From Novosphingobium lentum NBRC 107847 (lineage in GTDB: Bacteria; Pseudomonadota; Alphaproteobacteria; Sphingomonadales; Sphingomonadaceae), in assembly GCF_001590965.1 (NCBI RefSeq), contig NZ_BCTW01000010.1:1-64000 (forward strand): a stretch of 64,000 bases of DNA, given 5' to 3'. Numbering within the stretch: the first letter of the stretch is position 1; the number at the start of each line of letters is the position of its first letter. Position numbers and translations under genes: made by a program. This document shows, piece after piece, positions 1 through 10,694 of the stretch. The notes beneath the pieces were generated by a model. It saw only the letters and a program-made list of their open reading frames with translations, was not told where the DNA came from and did not search any database.

Positions 1-7
1 AAATCCC

Positions 8-490
8 TCAACTATCCGCGATCATCGCGGTGAAGCTCACTTCGCACGACACCTTGTCGCCCAGCATCGCCTTGCCCGCGAACTTGCACACCCGCGACCG
101 TTTCTGGACGAACGTGACGTGCAGGTCGAGCAGGCAGCCCGGTTCCACCGGCGTGCGGAACTTTGCGTCCTCGATCGCCATGAAATAGACCAGCTTGCCC
201 GTACCGGCGAGGCCGAGCGATTCCACCGCCAGAACCCCGGCCGCCTGCGCCAGCGCCTCGATCTGAAGCACGCCGGGCATGATCGGCCGACCGGGGAAAT
301 GGCCCTGGAAGAACGGCTCGTTCATCGACACCGCCTTCACCGCATGGATCGACACGTCGGGCACCAGTGCCACCACGCGATCGACCAGCAGCATCGGATA
401 GCGATGCGGCAACGCCGCCATCACCTGGGTCACGTCGAGCGTCAGCGGCGCAGCCATCGCCATGCCGCCTTCGCTGGTTTCGTCAGCCAT
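8..490 (-). CDS. fabZ: 3-hydroxyacyl-ACP dehydratase FabZ
   Basis: Cytoplasmic dehydratase of type II fatty acid synthesis that converts 3-hydroxyacyl-ACP to trans-2-enoyl-ACP. The 160-residue hot-dog protein shows [10 protein letters not shown] at 29-38 and the active-site block [13 protein letters not shown] with catalytic His64 and Glu78, all as in the family. It is the last gene visible in the minus-strand rpsB-to-fabZ block, 16 bases after ompH. In most proteobacteria lpxD lies between ompH and fabZ; here it is absent. A second Met at residue 10 could also serve as start. Confidence 0.96.
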   Translation of the reverse strand: MADETSEGGMAMAAPLTLDVTQVMAALPHRYPMLLVDRVVALVPDVSIHAVKAVSMNEPFFQGHFPGRPIMPGVLQIEALAQAAGVLAVESLGLAGTGKLVYFMAIEDAKFRTPVEPGCLLDLHVTFVQKRSRVCKFAGKAMLGDKVSCEVSFTAMIADS

Positions 491-506
491 CGGTCAACCG
501 TTCCGT

Positions 507-1214
507 TTAGCGACCGGTCGGCTTCTTGGTGGTGGCGGGCGGAGTCGCCGTGGCAGGAGCAGGAGCGGCGCCCTGCTGTTGCGCTGCCTGCTGCGCTTCC
601 TGCTCACGCTGCGCGCGCGGCTTCCAGCCGGCGGGCGGAACCAGCTGTGCCGAAGGGATCAGCGTGTTGAGTTCGGCGAGCACGGCCTGGTTGATGTTGT
701 AGGCCTGATCGGCCTTCACCACGCTTTGCGAATCGATGATCAGCGTGACGCCCTGCTTGTTCATCGCGGCTTGCGTCGCGGCGTCCAGCTTGTCGCCGAT
801 CTGTTCGAGCACATACTGCTGCGACAGGCCGAGGGGGGCGAGGATCTGCTGGATCTCACGCTCGCCGGCCTGCTCGATCTGCTGGATCTGCACGGCCTGC
901 TGTTCCAGCGCGGCGCGGTTGGCGTTGGGCGCCTTGGAATCGGCTTCGAGCTTGTCATACAGCGGCTTGAGCTGGGCGGCGATCTGGTTGCGGCGCGAAT
1001 TGGCCTGGTCGACCTGCGCCTTGTAGGTCACCGGACGCTGCGACTGCGCGGTCTGGTAGGCGGTCGACGCGGCAACGATGGCCGAGGGGTTCGCCACGGC
1101 GATGCCCGAGGCAACCGTGCCGGTACCGCTGGCGGCCTTGGGCGCGGCGAAAGCGGTCATCGGAGCGGTGATCACGAGACCGGCGAGCAGGGCCGACTTG
1201 AGCAGGGTGTTCAT
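507..1214 (-). CDS. OmpH/Skp family periplasmic chaperone
   Basis: Periplasmic chaperone that holds unfolded outer membrane proteins for the BAM complex. The 235 residues begin with a clear Sec signal peptide (MNTLLKSALLAGL...AFAAP), followed by the helical Skp arms rich in Gln, Arg and Ala, and end in a Pro/Ala/Thr tail from about residue 205 that is likely disordered. Its ATG overlaps the bamA stop by one base (TGATG), so translation of chaperone and BamA is probably coupled. Position and composition support OmpH; sequence in this family is weakly conserved. Confidence 0.9.
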   Translation of the reverse strand: MNTLLKSALLAGLVITAPMTAFAAPKAASGTGTVASGIAVANPSAIVAASTAYQTAQSQRPVTYKAQVDQANSRRNQIAAQLKPLYDKLEADSKAPNANRAALEQQAVQIQQIEQAGEREIQQILAPLGLSQQYVLEQIGDKLDAATQAAMNKQGVTLIIDSQSVVKADQAYNINQAVLAELNTLIPSAQLVPPAGWKPRAQREQEAQQAAQQQGAAPAPATATPPATTKKPTGR

Positions 1215-3952
1215 CAGAATTGGGTTCCTACGTTGAATGTGAAGGTCTTTACATCGTCACCCGGCTCCTTGAGCAGGGTCTTGGCCACGTCGATCCGGAA
1301 CGGGCCGAACGGCGAGTTCCAGTTCACCCCGATGCCGATCGAAACGCGCGGCTTGGGGCTGTCGCCGAAATAGAATTCCTTGAACGGTGGCACGGTCGTG
1401 CCGATGGCGGTCACGGTCGAACCGTCGGCGTTGGTCGCCTTGGGATCGGTGGTCGTGGCGACGGTGCCGTCGGCGTTCACGAGCGAATAGAGCGCGTTCC
1501 CGTTGGCATCCTTGCTCGCGAAGAATGCTGCAGTCGGCTGGTCTTGCGTGCTTGGGCGGCGTACCCCGAACACGGCGCCTGCGTCGAGGAAGATAGAGGG
1601 ACGCAGCCCCAATTCCTTGGCACCCGAGCCGAGCGGAATCTCCAGTTCGGCATGCGCGAGGTAATAGTATTTGCCGCCGATGGCATCGTCGGTCCACTGG
1701 TTCTTGTCGGTAGACACGATCAGGTTGCCGGTGCCGGTGCCATCGTCGACCAGCGGCTTGCGCACCACGCGCGGGCCAACGCCGCGAATGTCGAAGCCGC
1801 GGATCTGCGGTTCGCCCAGGAAGAATCGGTCGGTCAGGCGGATGTCATCCACGCCGGCTTGGTTGCGGTTTTGCAGCGACTTGATCGCCCCGGCCTCACC
1901 CGAAATCGAGAAGATGAAGCCCTTGTAGACCGGCCAGTAGCGCGCGGCATTGGCGGCGACGCGCGCATACTTCACCGATCCGCCGAGCCCGGCGATGCTG
2001 CCGCCGAGCGAGGCGCTGGTGCCGCGCGTCGGGTGCTGGCGGTTGTCAAGCGTGTCATAGATCAACGTCGCGCCGATGATCGAGCTGGTGCGCTTGCCGA
2101 TGGCGTCGCACAGATAGCGCCCGGCCAGCAGCGGGTCGCACTCGAGGATGCCGGCGTGCTGCCGGTCGGTGTAGTATGTGGACTTGTCGAGCGTCACATT
2201 GTCCAGATTGAGCGTGTAGCTGCCGACCAGCGACAGGTACTCGGTCAGCGGCAGGCCGACACGCGCGGAGAAGCCGGTGGTGGCCTGCTTGTAGGTCGTG
2301 TTGTTGGTGTTGTTGATGTTGTAGCTGTTGGTGTCGCGGCGATAGACGTCGACGCCCAGCGAGACGTTGCGATCGAACAGGTAGGGCTCGGTAAAGCTGG
2401 CCTGCACGCTGCGCGAATAGCGCGAGTAATCGACGCTGAGGCCCACCGTCTGGCCGCGACCGCGGAAGTTGCGCTGCTCGATCGATGCCTGGAGAATGAA
2501 GCTTTCGAGGCTGGAGAACCCGGCCGAGAGTTGCAACTGCCCCGTCGGCTTTTCCTCGACGTTGGCTTCCAGCACGATTCGGTCGGGCGCGCTGCCCGGC
2601 TTTTGCTCGACTTCGAACTTTTCCTGGAAATAGCCCAGCGAGTTGATGCGGTTGGTCGAGCGCTTGACCTGGAACGAGTTGAACGCATCGCCTTCGGTCA
2701 GGCGAAACTCGCGGCGCACCACTTTGTCCTGCGTCAGCGTGTTGCCGTTGACGTCGATCCGCTCGACATAGACGCGCGGCGCCTCGGCGACGCGATAGGT
2801 GACCCCCATGGTGAGGTCGTCCTTGTTGCGGTTGAAGTCCGGGCTGACGTCGGCGAACGCATAGCCGAGGTTGCCGGCGGCCTGGCTCAGCGCGTCGACC
2901 GTGTCCTCAACCGACTTGGCGTTGTACCAGTCGCCCTTCTTCATCGGCAGGTGCTTGCCCAGCGCCTCGCCATCGAAATCGCGCAGGCGGCTGTCGACCT
3001 TGACGTCGCCGAACTTGTAGCGCTGGCCTTCCTCCACCACGTAGGTGATGATGAAGTCCTTCTTGTCGGGCGTCAGTTCGGCCACCGCCGACACCACGCG
3101 GAAATCGGCATAGCCTTGCGTCAGGTAGAACTGGCGCAGCTTCTGCTGATCGAACGCGAGCCGATCGGGGTCGTAGCTGGTGCCCGAACTGAACAGGCGG
3201 AAGAAGCGCGACTGCTTGGTCACCATGGTGCCGCGCAACTCGCCCGCGCCGAACTTTTCGTTGCCGATGATGTTGATCTGGCGGACCTTGGACTTGGGCC
3301 CTTCGGTGATCTCGAACACGATATCGACGCGGTTCTGGTCGAGCGAGACCATCTTGGGTTCGACCGAGGCGGCGAACCGGCCCTGCCGCTTGTACAGCTC
3401 GATGATCCGCGCGACGTCGGCGCGCACCTTGGACCGGGTGAAGATCTGCCGCGCCGCAAGCTTGATCTCGGGCAGGATCTTCTCATCCTTGATGCGCTTG
3501 TTGCCTTCCAGGATGATGCGGTTGATGACCGGGTTTTCCTTGACCTGGATCACCACCGCGCCGCCGTTGTTGCGCACCTGCACGTCCGCGAACAGCTCGG
3601 TCGCGAACAGGTCTTTCAGCGCCTGGTCGGCCAGCGTCTGGGTGTAGGTGTCACCCACCCGCATGCGGATGTACGACAGGATCGTATCGGGTTCGAGCCG
3701 CTGCGCGCCATCGACGGTGATCGAGCGGATCGTGTCGGCCTGAACCGGCGCGGCGGGGGCGGGTGCAGCCGCCGGAGACGGAGCGGCAGCGGGCGCATTG
3801 GCGGCAACCGCCTGAGCGTGGGCCGTCGCGGGAAGTCCGGCAAGGCCGCTCGTGGCCAGCAGCGCGATCACCAGCCGCGAAGGCGTCCGGGGGGCATCCA
3901 TACCCAGGGTGCTGTCGGCGGGACCGGCCCGGCCCGAGTTACGTCCAGTCAT
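1214..3952 (-). CDS. bamA: Outer membrane assembly factor BamA
   Basis: Central subunit of the BAM complex, which inserts beta-barrel proteins into the outer membrane. After a signal peptide ending near AHAQA there are several POTRA-like repeats (one starts at IRSITVDGAQRLEPD), then a 16-strand barrel typical of Omp85, ending in Phe (FNVGTQF), the usual barrel C-terminus. Length about 912 residues is slightly above the family norm. The start is uncertain: ATG at 3952 gives about 17 residues before the signal peptide, while ATG at 3901 (MDAPRTPSR) gives a standard one; a GTG lies at 3958. Neither ATG has a strong ribosome binding site. Confidence 0.95.
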   Translation of the reverse strand: MTGRNSGRAGPADSTLGMDAPRTPSRLVIALLATSGLAGLPATAHAQAVAANAPAAAPSPAAAPAPAAPVQADTIRSITVDGAQRLEPDTILSYIRMRVGDTYTQTLADQALKDLFATELFADVQVRNNGGAVVIQVKENPVINRIILEGNKRIKDEKILPEIKLAARQIFTRSKVRADVARIIELYKRQGRFAASVEPKMVSLDQNRVDIVFEITEGPKSKVRQINIIGNEKFGAGELRGTMVTKQSRFFRLFSSGTSYDPDRLAFDQQKLRQFYLTQGYADFRVVSAVAELTPDKKDFIITYVVEEGQRYKFGDVKVDSRLRDFDGEALGKHLPMKKGDWYNAKSVEDTVDALSQAAGNLGYAFADVSPDFNRNKDDLTMGVTYRVAEAPRVYVERIDVNGNTLTQDKVVRREFRLTEGDAFNSFQVKRSTNRINSLGYFQEKFEVEQKPGSAPDRIVLEANVEEKPTGQLQLSAGFSSLESFILQASIEQRNFRGRGQTVGLSVDYSRYSRSVQASFTEPYLFDRNVSLGVDVYRRDTNSYNINNTNNTTYKQATTGFSARVGLPLTEYLSLVGSYTLNLDNVTLDKSTYYTDRQHAGILECDPLLAGRYLCDAIGKRTSSIIGATLIYDTLDNRQHPTRGTSASLGGSIAGLGGSVKYARVAANAARYWPVYKGFIFSISGEAGAIKSLQNRNQAGVDDIRLTDRFFLGEPQIRGFDIRGVGPRVVRKPLVDDGTGTGNLIVSTDKNQWTDDAIGGKYYYLAHAELEIPLGSGAKELGLRPSIFLDAGAVFGVRRPSTQDQPTAAFFASKDANGNALYSLVNADGTVATTTDPKATNADGSTVTAIGTTVPPFKEFYFGDSPKPRVSIGIGVNWNSPFGPFRIDVAKTLLKEPGDDVKTFTFNVGTQF

Positions 3953-4156
3953 ACCCACGCGCTATCCCGTCTTAGTGTGCGATCAGGGCGTCCGCGAAGG
4001 AGGCCCGACCGCGGCAAACAATCGCCGCCCTCTGCCCGATGCCGCAAGGCCAATCAAGCAGACATTGGCCCGCAACCCGGCCCCGCAATCCTTGAATCAC
4101 CGGCCCTTGAACCATCGACAGCGCCGGCTTCCGGCCCAACCGGCCGGACCAGCCGT

Positions 4157-5284
4157 TCACCCTCCGAACATCTTCAGCGACGTCAGGTCGTTGACCGTGA
4201 CGAACAGCATCAGCGCAACGACGAAGGCCAGGCCAGTCCGGAACGCCCATTCCTGGCCCCGCTGGCTCACCGGCTTCCGGCGAACCGCTTCGGCCGCGTA
4301 GAACGCCAGGTGACCGCCGTCGAGGATCGGGATTGGCAGGAGGTTAATGAACCCCAAGTTAATCGAGATCAGCGCGGCGAACCCGACGAAGCTTTGCCAG
4401 CCCAGCGCCATCTGTTCGCCCGAAAACTTGGCGATCTTGATCGGGCCGCCCAGCTCCTTGACCGCGCGCTGCCCGGTCACGATCTGGCCGATCCCGGTCA
4501 CCATCATGCCGACGATGCCACGCGTCTGCGAACAGGCCAGCGTCACCGCCTCGATCGGACCCACCGGCACGAACTGCACGTTGCTCACCCCGATGCCGAT
4601 GAACCCGATACGCGTTTCGTTGCCGAAATCGTCCTTCAGCACCTTGTCCTCGGCCTGCATCGACAGGGGGAGGCGCTGGCCTGCCCGATCGACCGTCATG
4701 TCAACCCTCGCGCCGGGATGCTCGCCAACGTACAGGCGGATATCGTCGAACCCGTTCACCGTGTTGCCGTTGAGCGTCAGCACTTTATCGCCGATCTTCA
4801 GCCCTGCCCGCTCGGCCACCGAGGCCGGCTGGACGTTGCCGATGACGGCGGGCGCCACCAGCTTGCCATAGGCGAGGTTGAAGCTGGCGAGGATCGCGAT
4901 GGCGACGAGGAAATTGGTGGCCGGACCCGCCAGCACGATCAGCGCGCGCTGCCACAAGGGCTTGGCCGGAAAGGTTTTCTCGCGCTCGGCCGCGGGCAGT
5001 GCCAGCCACGCCGGATCGGGCTGGCTCGATGGGTTCATGTCGCCTGCGAACTGCACGTAACCGCCCAGCGGCAGCGCGCACAGTTTCCACCGCGTGCCGC
5101 GCTTGTCGGTCCAGCCGAACAGCTCCTTGCCGAAGCCAATCGCGAAACATTCGGCCTTCACCCCGAACCAGCGACCGACGAGGTAGTGGCCCAGCTCGTG
5201 GATGAACACCAGCGGCCCCAACACCAGCACGAATGCGAGCAGCGTGGTCAGCACGCCCGGAGCCTGGATGATCGAATGCGGCAT
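4157..5284 (-). CDS. rseP: RIP metalloprotease RseP
   Basis: Inner membrane site-2 zinc protease that cleaves transmembrane segments, classically anti-sigma factors and signal peptide remnants. The 375 residues carry the zinc motif HELGH (His29, Glu30, His33) in the first membrane segment, one PDZ domain around 115-200, and the second metal site PIPILDGGH near 318-326. Many gammaproteobacterial homologues have two PDZ domains; one is common in alphaproteobacteria. Its ATG overlaps the dxr stop by one base. About 200 bases separate it from bamA. Confidence 0.95.
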   Translation of the reverse strand: MPHSIIQAPGVLTTLLAFVLVLGPLVFIHELGHYLVGRWFGVKAECFAIGFGKELFGWTDKRGTRWKLCALPLGGYVQFAGDMNPSSQPDPAWLALPAAEREKTFPAKPLWQRALIVLAGPATNFLVAIAILASFNLAYGKLVAPAVIGNVQPASVAERAGLKIGDKVLTLNGNTVNGFDDIRLYVGEHPGARVDMTVDRAGQRLPLSMQAEDKVLKDDFGNETRIGFIGIGVSNVQFVPVGPIEAVTLACSQTRGIVGMMVTGIGQIVTGQRAVKELGGPIKIAKFSGEQMALGWQSFVGFAALISINLGFINLLPIPILDGGHLAFYAAEAVRRKPVSQRGQEWAFRTGLAFVVALMLFVTVNDLTSLKMFGG

Positions 5285-6441
5285 CAGTGTGCGGGCTCCA
5301 TCGCTTCGCGTGCCAGGATGCGCGCCTCGCGATCGACCGCGATCACTTCTTCGAGCGAAGTGGGCGGCGACGGCAGGGCGCGCGACAGCACGTCATCGGC
5401 ATATGCGACGATGCGGGTGAACCCGATCTGACCGGCGAGGAAGGCAGCGACCGCGATTTCATTCACCGCGTTGAGCACCGCCGGCGCCGCGCCGCCCGCA
5501 CACGCCGCCTCGCGCGCCAGCCGGGTGGCGGGAAAGCGCAGTTCATCGGTGGCGCGGAACGTCAGTTCGCCGATCGCGGCCAGATCGAGCGGGGTGCACG
5601 GCGTGTCCATCCGCGCGGGCCACGCCAGCGTCGAGGCGATCGGCACGCGCATGTCCGACGGGCCGAGCTGCGCCAGTGTCGATCCGTCGCGGTATTCGAC
5701 CATCGAATGCACGATCGACTGCGGGTGGACGATGATGCGCAGGCGCTCGACCCCAACCGGGAACAAGTGGAACGCCTCGATGAATTCGAGGCCCTTGTTC
5801 ATCATCGTCGCCGAATCGACGCTGATCTTGGCGCCCATCGACCAGTTGGGATGCTTGACCGCCTCGGCCGGGGTGGCGTGGACCAGCCGCTCTGCCGACC
5901 AGTCGCGGAACGGGCCGCCGCTCGCGGTCAGCGTGATCCAGCGGACATGCGCGAGATCGTTGCCCGCCAGGCACTGGAAGATCGCGTTGTGCTCGCTGTC
6001 CACGGGCAGCAGCGTCGCGCCGTGGCGCGCGACGGCGGCGGTCATCACGTCGCCGGCAGAAACCAGCGCTTCCTTGTTGGCAAGCGCGATCGTGCCGCCC
6101 TGCTCGATCGCCGCCATCGTGGGCGCCAGCCCCGCACAGCCGACGATCGCGGCGACGGTGATGTCGGCGCCGCGCGATGCGGCTTCGATGAGCGCTGCGG
6201 GACCGCCCGCCGCCTCGATCCCCGATCCGGCGAGCGCCTCGCGCAGTTGCGGCAGGCAGCTTTCGTCGGCGACCACGGCGATCTCGGCGTTGAATTCGCG
6301 TGCCAAAGCGGCAAGGTCCGACGCCTGGCTGTTGGCCGTCAGCGCGACGACATGGAAGCCCGCGCGATTGCGGCGCACGAGGTCCAGCGTGGAAGCGCCG
6401 ACCGATCCGGTTGCGCCGAGGATGGAGATGGTGCGGGTCAT
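5284..6441 (-). CDS. dxr: 1-deoxy-D-xylulose 5-phosphate reductoisomerase
   Basis: NADPH-dependent enzyme that converts DXP to MEP, the committed step of the MEP isoprenoid pathway. The 385-residue protein starts with the nucleotide-binding ISILGATGSVG and has the metal and substrate block VDSATMMNKGLEF. The open frame continues upstream, but the ATG at 6439-6441 is chosen because it precedes the Rossmann motif directly and overlaps the cdsA stop as ATGA. With uppS and the polyprenyl synthase at 27 kb it supplies isoprenoid carriers and quinone tails. Confidence 0.96.
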   Translation of the reverse strand: MTRTISILGATGSVGASTLDLVRRNRAGFHVVALTANSQASDLAALAREFNAEIAVVADESCLPQLREALAGSGIEAAGGPAALIEAASRGADITVAAIVGCAGLAPTMAAIEQGGTIALANKEALVSAGDVMTAAVARHGATLLPVDSEHNAIFQCLAGNDLAHVRWITLTASGGPFRDWSAERLVHATPAEAVKHPNWSMGAKISVDSATMMNKGLEFIEAFHLFPVGVERLRIIVHPQSIVHSMVEYRDGSTLAQLGPSDMRVPIASTLAWPARMDTPCTPLDLAAIGELTFRATDELRFPATRLAREAACAGGAAPAVLNAVNEIAVAAFLAGQIGFTRIVAYADDVLSRALPSPPTSLEEVIAVDREARILAREAMEPAH

Positions 6442-7169
6442 TGGTGCAATTCCATCATCTCTACATGGCTCGACTGTGCGGGCCATGCCGCGCCGATCAA
6501 CGCCATGAGTCCCGCGACGAACAATACCGCAAGCAGCCCGTCGAGGCGGTCGAACAGGCCGCCGTGCCCGGGGATCAGGTTGCTGCTGTCCTTCACGCCA
6601 GCGCGACGCTTCATCCAGCTTTCGAAGAAGTCGCCCGATTGCGCGACAACGGCGATCAACATGCCCGCCAGCACGATCTGCCACCACGCGTCAGCGGCGG
6701 CTGCCGGATCAATGCCGCAAAAGATCAGCGTAAGCCCGATCGCGCTCAGCAGCATTCCGCCGACGAGCCCCGACCAGGTCTTGGATGGGCTGATGCGCGG
6801 TGCGATTTTCGGCCCGCCGAACGTCCGTCCGGAAAAATATGCGCCGACGTCGGTGGCGATCACGGCCAGCAGGAGCGCCAAGATGACCAGCAGCCCTTCA
6901 CCCTCGTTGCGCAGCGCCATCAGAACGAATCCTGCCATCCCGACATAGGCGACGCCGCCGACGAACCAGATCAAGCGCGCGATCATGGTCTTCACAAACC
7001 CGTTGGCGAGCGTGGTCCATTCGCGCAGCACACCCACGGTCACCAGCAGCACGAATGCCGTCCACCACCAGCCACCCAGCCACAGCGCAGTGCCCGCCAC
7101 GGCGACCATGACCACCGCCGAAAGCGTCCGCACACCAAGGTCGGATTTCTGGGGCTGTGCCTCGGTCAT
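6438..7169 (-). CDS. cdsA: Phosphatidate cytidylyltransferase CdsA
   Basis: Integral membrane enzyme making CDP-diacylglycerol from phosphatidate and CTP, the branch point for the pssA-psd route at 12-13.7 kb. The 243 residues contain several hydrophobic segments and the family signature near the C-terminus, with KRRAGVKDSSN followed by PGHGGLFDRLDG. It sits in the usual uppS-cdsA-dxr order. The 280 bases between it and uppS hold two dispersed repeats, so it may have its own promoter or read through these. Confidence 0.95.
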   Translation of the reverse strand: MTEAQPQKSDLGVRTLSAVVMVAVAGTALWLGGWWWTAFVLLVTVGVLREWTTLANGFVKTMIARLIWFVGGVAYVGMAGFVLMALRNEGEGLLVILALLLAVIATDVGAYFSGRTFGGPKIAPRISPSKTWSGLVGGMLLSAIGLTLIFCGIDPAAAADAWWQIVLAGMLIAVVAQSGDFFESWMKRRAGVKDSSNLIPGHGGLFDRLDGLLAVLFVAGLMALIGAAWPAQSSHVEMMELHQ

Positions 7170-7191
7170 GACAGAACGCCCCCTCCCTCAT

Positions 7192-7282
7192 CGTCACCCT
7201 GACCTTGTTTCAGGGTCCATTTCTCGACACGCGCGGAGGTTTCCGGACGCACGATGGATGCTGAAACAAGTTCAGCATGACG
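7192..7282. repeat. Dispersed imperfect palindrome, family D
   Basis: Intergenic element between uppS and cdsA. Its left arm (CCCTGACCTTGTTTCAGGG) and right arm (CTGAAACAAGTTCAGCATGA) are inverted copies of a CTGAACTTGTTTCAG core flanked by CGTCA at the outer ends and TCCAT towards the centre. The transcript could fold into a long hairpin. Similar elements are common between sphingomonad genes; only one copy is seen here. Confidence 0.7.
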
Positions 7283-7312
7283 GGGCGATGGGGAGATGCG
7301 TTGCGTGCTCTC

Positions 7313-7445
7313 GATCCTCCCCCACCGGGGGAGGGGAACCGCCGCGCAGCGGGGATGGAGGGGGTTTGTTCGCACGCGACGATGCGCTTGGGGCGCCCCC
7401 TCCGTCAGCGCTAAGCGCTGCCACCTCCCCCAAGGGGGGAGGATC
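7313..7445. repeat. Dispersed palindrome with GGGGGAGG arms, family E
   Basis: Intergenic element bounded by GATCCTCCCCC at the left and GGGGGAGGATC at the right, so the ends are inverted repeats. The inside holds further short inverted pieces such as AGCGCTAAGCGCT. No coding sequence is supported across it. It lies just downstream of the uppS stop and could act as a transcript terminator or stabiliser. Confidence 0.7.
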
Positions 7446-7451
7446 ATACAG

Positions 7452-8200
<749 letters not shown>

Positions 8201-8204
<4 letters not shown>

Positions 8205-8758
8205 TGGCTGAGGATTTCCTTTTCCTTGTGCGAGGCGACCTCGTCGGCAGCCTTGATCTGCTCGTCGGTCAGCTTCTGCACTTCGGTTTCCAGACGCTTG
8301 CGATCGTCCTCGGAAATTTCCTTCTTGGCTTCGTCGGCCTTGAGGTTTTCCATGCCGTCGCGCCGCACGTTGCGGATCGCGATGCGTGCCTTTTCGGCAT
8401 ACTGGCTGGCGAGCTTGGCCAGTTCCTTGCGGCGCTCCTCCGTCAGGTCGGGGATCGGCAGGCGCAGCGTGTTGCCGTCGTTGATCGGGTTGAGGCCGAG
8501 GCCCGCCGAACGGATGGCCTTCTCGACCGGCCCGATATTGGTCTTGTCCCACACCTGCACGGTGAGCATGCGCGGTTCGGGTGCGGACACCGTGGCGACC
8601 TGGTTCAGCGGCATGTTGCTGCCATAGACCGTGACCATCACCGGATCGAGCAGCGCGGTGTTGGCGCGGCCCGTGCGCAAGCCGGACAGATCGCCTTTGA
8701 GCGATTCCACCGCGCCGGCCATGCGCCGCTGCAGATCGGCCTTGTCGAACTTTGCCAT
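8201..8758 (-). CDS. frr: Ribosome recycling factor
   Basis: Splits post-termination ribosomes together with EF-G. The 185-residue length is the family standard, and [14 protein letters not shown] and the acidic-basic C-terminal helices ([18 protein letters not shown]) match. The ATG at 8756-8758 follows the pyrH stop after a single base, and its ribosome binding site GAGGAGG lies inside the last pyrH codons. The gene is coupled downstream to uppS. Confidence 0.97.
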
Positions 8759-8759
8759 C

Positions 8760-9482
8760 TCAGGCCTCCTCCTGGACCACGGTCTGTACCCCTTCGCCCG
8801 CCAGAACCCGCGCCAGGTTGCCCTGTTCGCGGATCGAGAAGACGACGATGGGGATCCGGTTGTCGCGGCACAGCGCCACGGCCGAAGCATCCATCACTTT
8901 CAGGTTATCGGCCAGCACCGTATCATAACTCAATGTGTCGTAGCGTTTTGCGCTGGGTTCAAGCTTGGGGTCGGCATCATAGACGCCGTCCACGCTGGTG
9001 CCCTTGAACAGCGCGTCGCACTTCATTTCCGCTGCGCGCAATGCTGCACCGCTGTCGGTGGTGAAATAGGGGCTGCCGACGCCGGCGGCGAAAATCACCA
9101 CGCGGCCTTTTTCAAGGTGGCGTTCGGCGCGGCGGCGGATCACCGGTTCGCACACTTCGTCCATCTGGATGGCGGACTGCACGCGGGTGTCGACGCCGAT
9201 CTTTTCGAGCGCGTTCTGCATCGCCAGCGCGTTCATGATCGTGGCGAGCATGCCCATGTAATCGGCCTGCGCGCGGTCCATGCCCTTGGCTGCGCCGGCC
9301 ATGCCGCGAAAGATGTTGCCGCCGCCGATGACCAGGCACAGCTCGAGGCCGGTGTCCTTGGCGTCCTTTACTTCCTGGGCGATCCGCGCGACGAAATCGG
9401 TATCGATTCCGAATTGCTGCTGGCCCATCAGCACTTCGCCCGACAGCTTGAGCAGGATACGCTTGAACTTGGGCAGGCTCAT
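8760..9482 (-). CDS. pyrH: UMP kinase
   Basis: Hexameric amino acid kinase-fold enzyme that phosphorylates UMP to UDP. The 240 residues begin with [13 protein letters not shown] and include the ATP and UMP sites [10 protein letters not shown] and [12 protein letters not shown]. The ATG at 9480-9482 is chosen since the frame upstream has no family homology. It sits in the classical rpsB-tsf-pyrH-frr order, 165 bases after tsf. Confidence 0.97.
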   Translation of the reverse strand: MSLPKFKRILLKLSGEVLMGQQQFGIDTDFVARIAQEVKDAKDTGLELCLVIGGGNIFRGMAGAAKGMDRAQADYMGMLATIMNALAMQNALEKIGVDTRVQSAIQMDEVCEPVIRRRAERHLEKGRVVIFAAGVGSPYFTTDSGAALRAAEMKCDALFKGTSVDGVYDADPKLEPSAKRYDTLSYDTVLADNLKVMDASAVALCRDNRIPIVVFSIREQGNLARVLAGEGVQTVVQEEA

Positions 9483-9647
9483 GGGACCGGGAAACTCTGA
9501 GGATGTGGCAGGGGTGTTGCCTAGGGCGCGGTCCTTATAACCGCAAGCGGGCCGCTGCCAAGGGCGCTGGCCCGCATCCCGCCCGAAAGCTGTGCGCCCC
9601 CGCCATGGCGGGAGCGCATCCAGCATCATTATCGACCGGCGGTGGCC

Positions 9648-10574
9648 TCAGCCGAGCCCGGCGGCCGCAGCAACTTCTGCAGCAAAGTCGCTGACTTCCT
9701 TCTCGATGCCTTCGCCGAGCTGGAACCGGACGTAGTCGGCCAGCACGATCTTGGTGCCGGCGGCCTTGCCCGCCGCCTCGACGACCTGCGCAACCGGGGT
9801 CTTGTTGTCCATCACGAACACCTGGCTGAGCAGCGCGTTGTCCTTGGCGAACTTGGCGATCGCGCCGTCGACCATCTTGGCTTGCACTTCGGCGGGCTTG
9901 CCGCTTTCACCGGCCTTTTCAGCGGCGATCTTGCGTTCGCGCTCGATCATGTCCTGGTCGAGCCCGGCGGCGTTCAGCGCCAGCGGGAAAGCCGCCGCGA
10001 TGTGCATCGCGATCTGCTTGCCGAGCGGTTCCAGCACGTCGGCGCCGGCTTCGCTTTCCAGCGCGACGAGCACGCCGATCTTGCCCAGGTTGGGCGCGGC
10101 GGCGTTGTGCATGTACGGAACGACCAGGCCGTTGGTGACCGTGACGCTCTTGATCCGGCGCAGCTGCTGGTTTTCACCGATGGTCGCGACGTTGTTGGTC
10201 AGCTTTTCGCCGACCGTGCCGCCATCGGGATAGGCCGAGCCGCGCAGCGTTTCCACGTCTTCGGTGCCCTGTGCCAGCGCAACCTGGGTCGCCTTGCGCA
10301 CGAAATCCTGGAACTGGTCGTTCTTGGCGACGAAATCGGTTTCCGAGTTCACTTCGACCGCAACGCCGGTGTTGCCCGACACGGCCACGCCGACCAGACC
10401 CTCGGCCGCGGTGCGGCTCGACTTTTTGGCGGCGGCGGCAAGGCCCCTGGCGCGCAGCGCGTCAACCGCCTGCTCGATGTCGCCACCGGTCTCGTCCAGC
10501 GCCTTCTTGCAATCCATCATGCCCGCGCCGGTGCGATCGCGCAGGTTCTTCACGTCAGCGGCGGTGTAAGCCAT
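9648..10574 (-). CDS. tsf: Translation elongation factor Ts
   Basis: Guanine nucleotide exchange factor for EF-Tu. The 308 residues start [26 protein letters not shown], with [12 protein letters not shown] as the EF-Ts N-terminal signature, followed by the TDFVAKN motif and two core repeats. The ATG at 10572-10574 is the family start. It follows rpsB after about 120 bases and is normally co-transcribed with it. Confidence 0.97.
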   Translation of the reverse strand: MAYTAADVKNLRDRTGAGMMDCKKALDETGGDIEQAVDALRARGLAAAAKKSSRTAAEGLVGVAVSGNTGVAVEVNSETDFVAKNDQFQDFVRKATQVALAQGTEDVETLRGSAYPDGGTVGEKLTNNVATIGENQQLRRIKSVTVTNGLVVPYMHNAAAPNLGKIGVLVALESEAGADVLEPLGKQIAMHIAAAFPLALNAAGLDQDMIERERKIAAEKAGESGKPAEVQAKMVDGAIAKFAKDNALLSQVFVMDNKTPVAQVVEAAGKAAGTKIVLADYVRFQLGEGIEKEVSDFAAEVAAAAGLG

Positions 10575-10694
10575 CGCGTCTATCCTCTTGATTCGTAAAA
10601 TGGTGCGGCCACGGCAGCGCGTGCCGTGGCCTGGTTTCAGCATCATGACGGGCCCGGGACGACCACGGAAGGCAGCCCCGGGAACCGGCGAGCG

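Noticed and set aside
1220..5431. Very long plus-strand open frame opposite bamA, rseP and dxr
   Set aside because: It runs antisense to three clear genes, has no recognisable domain and a Arg/Ala/Gly/Asp-rich composition typical of the reverse strand of GC-rich genes.
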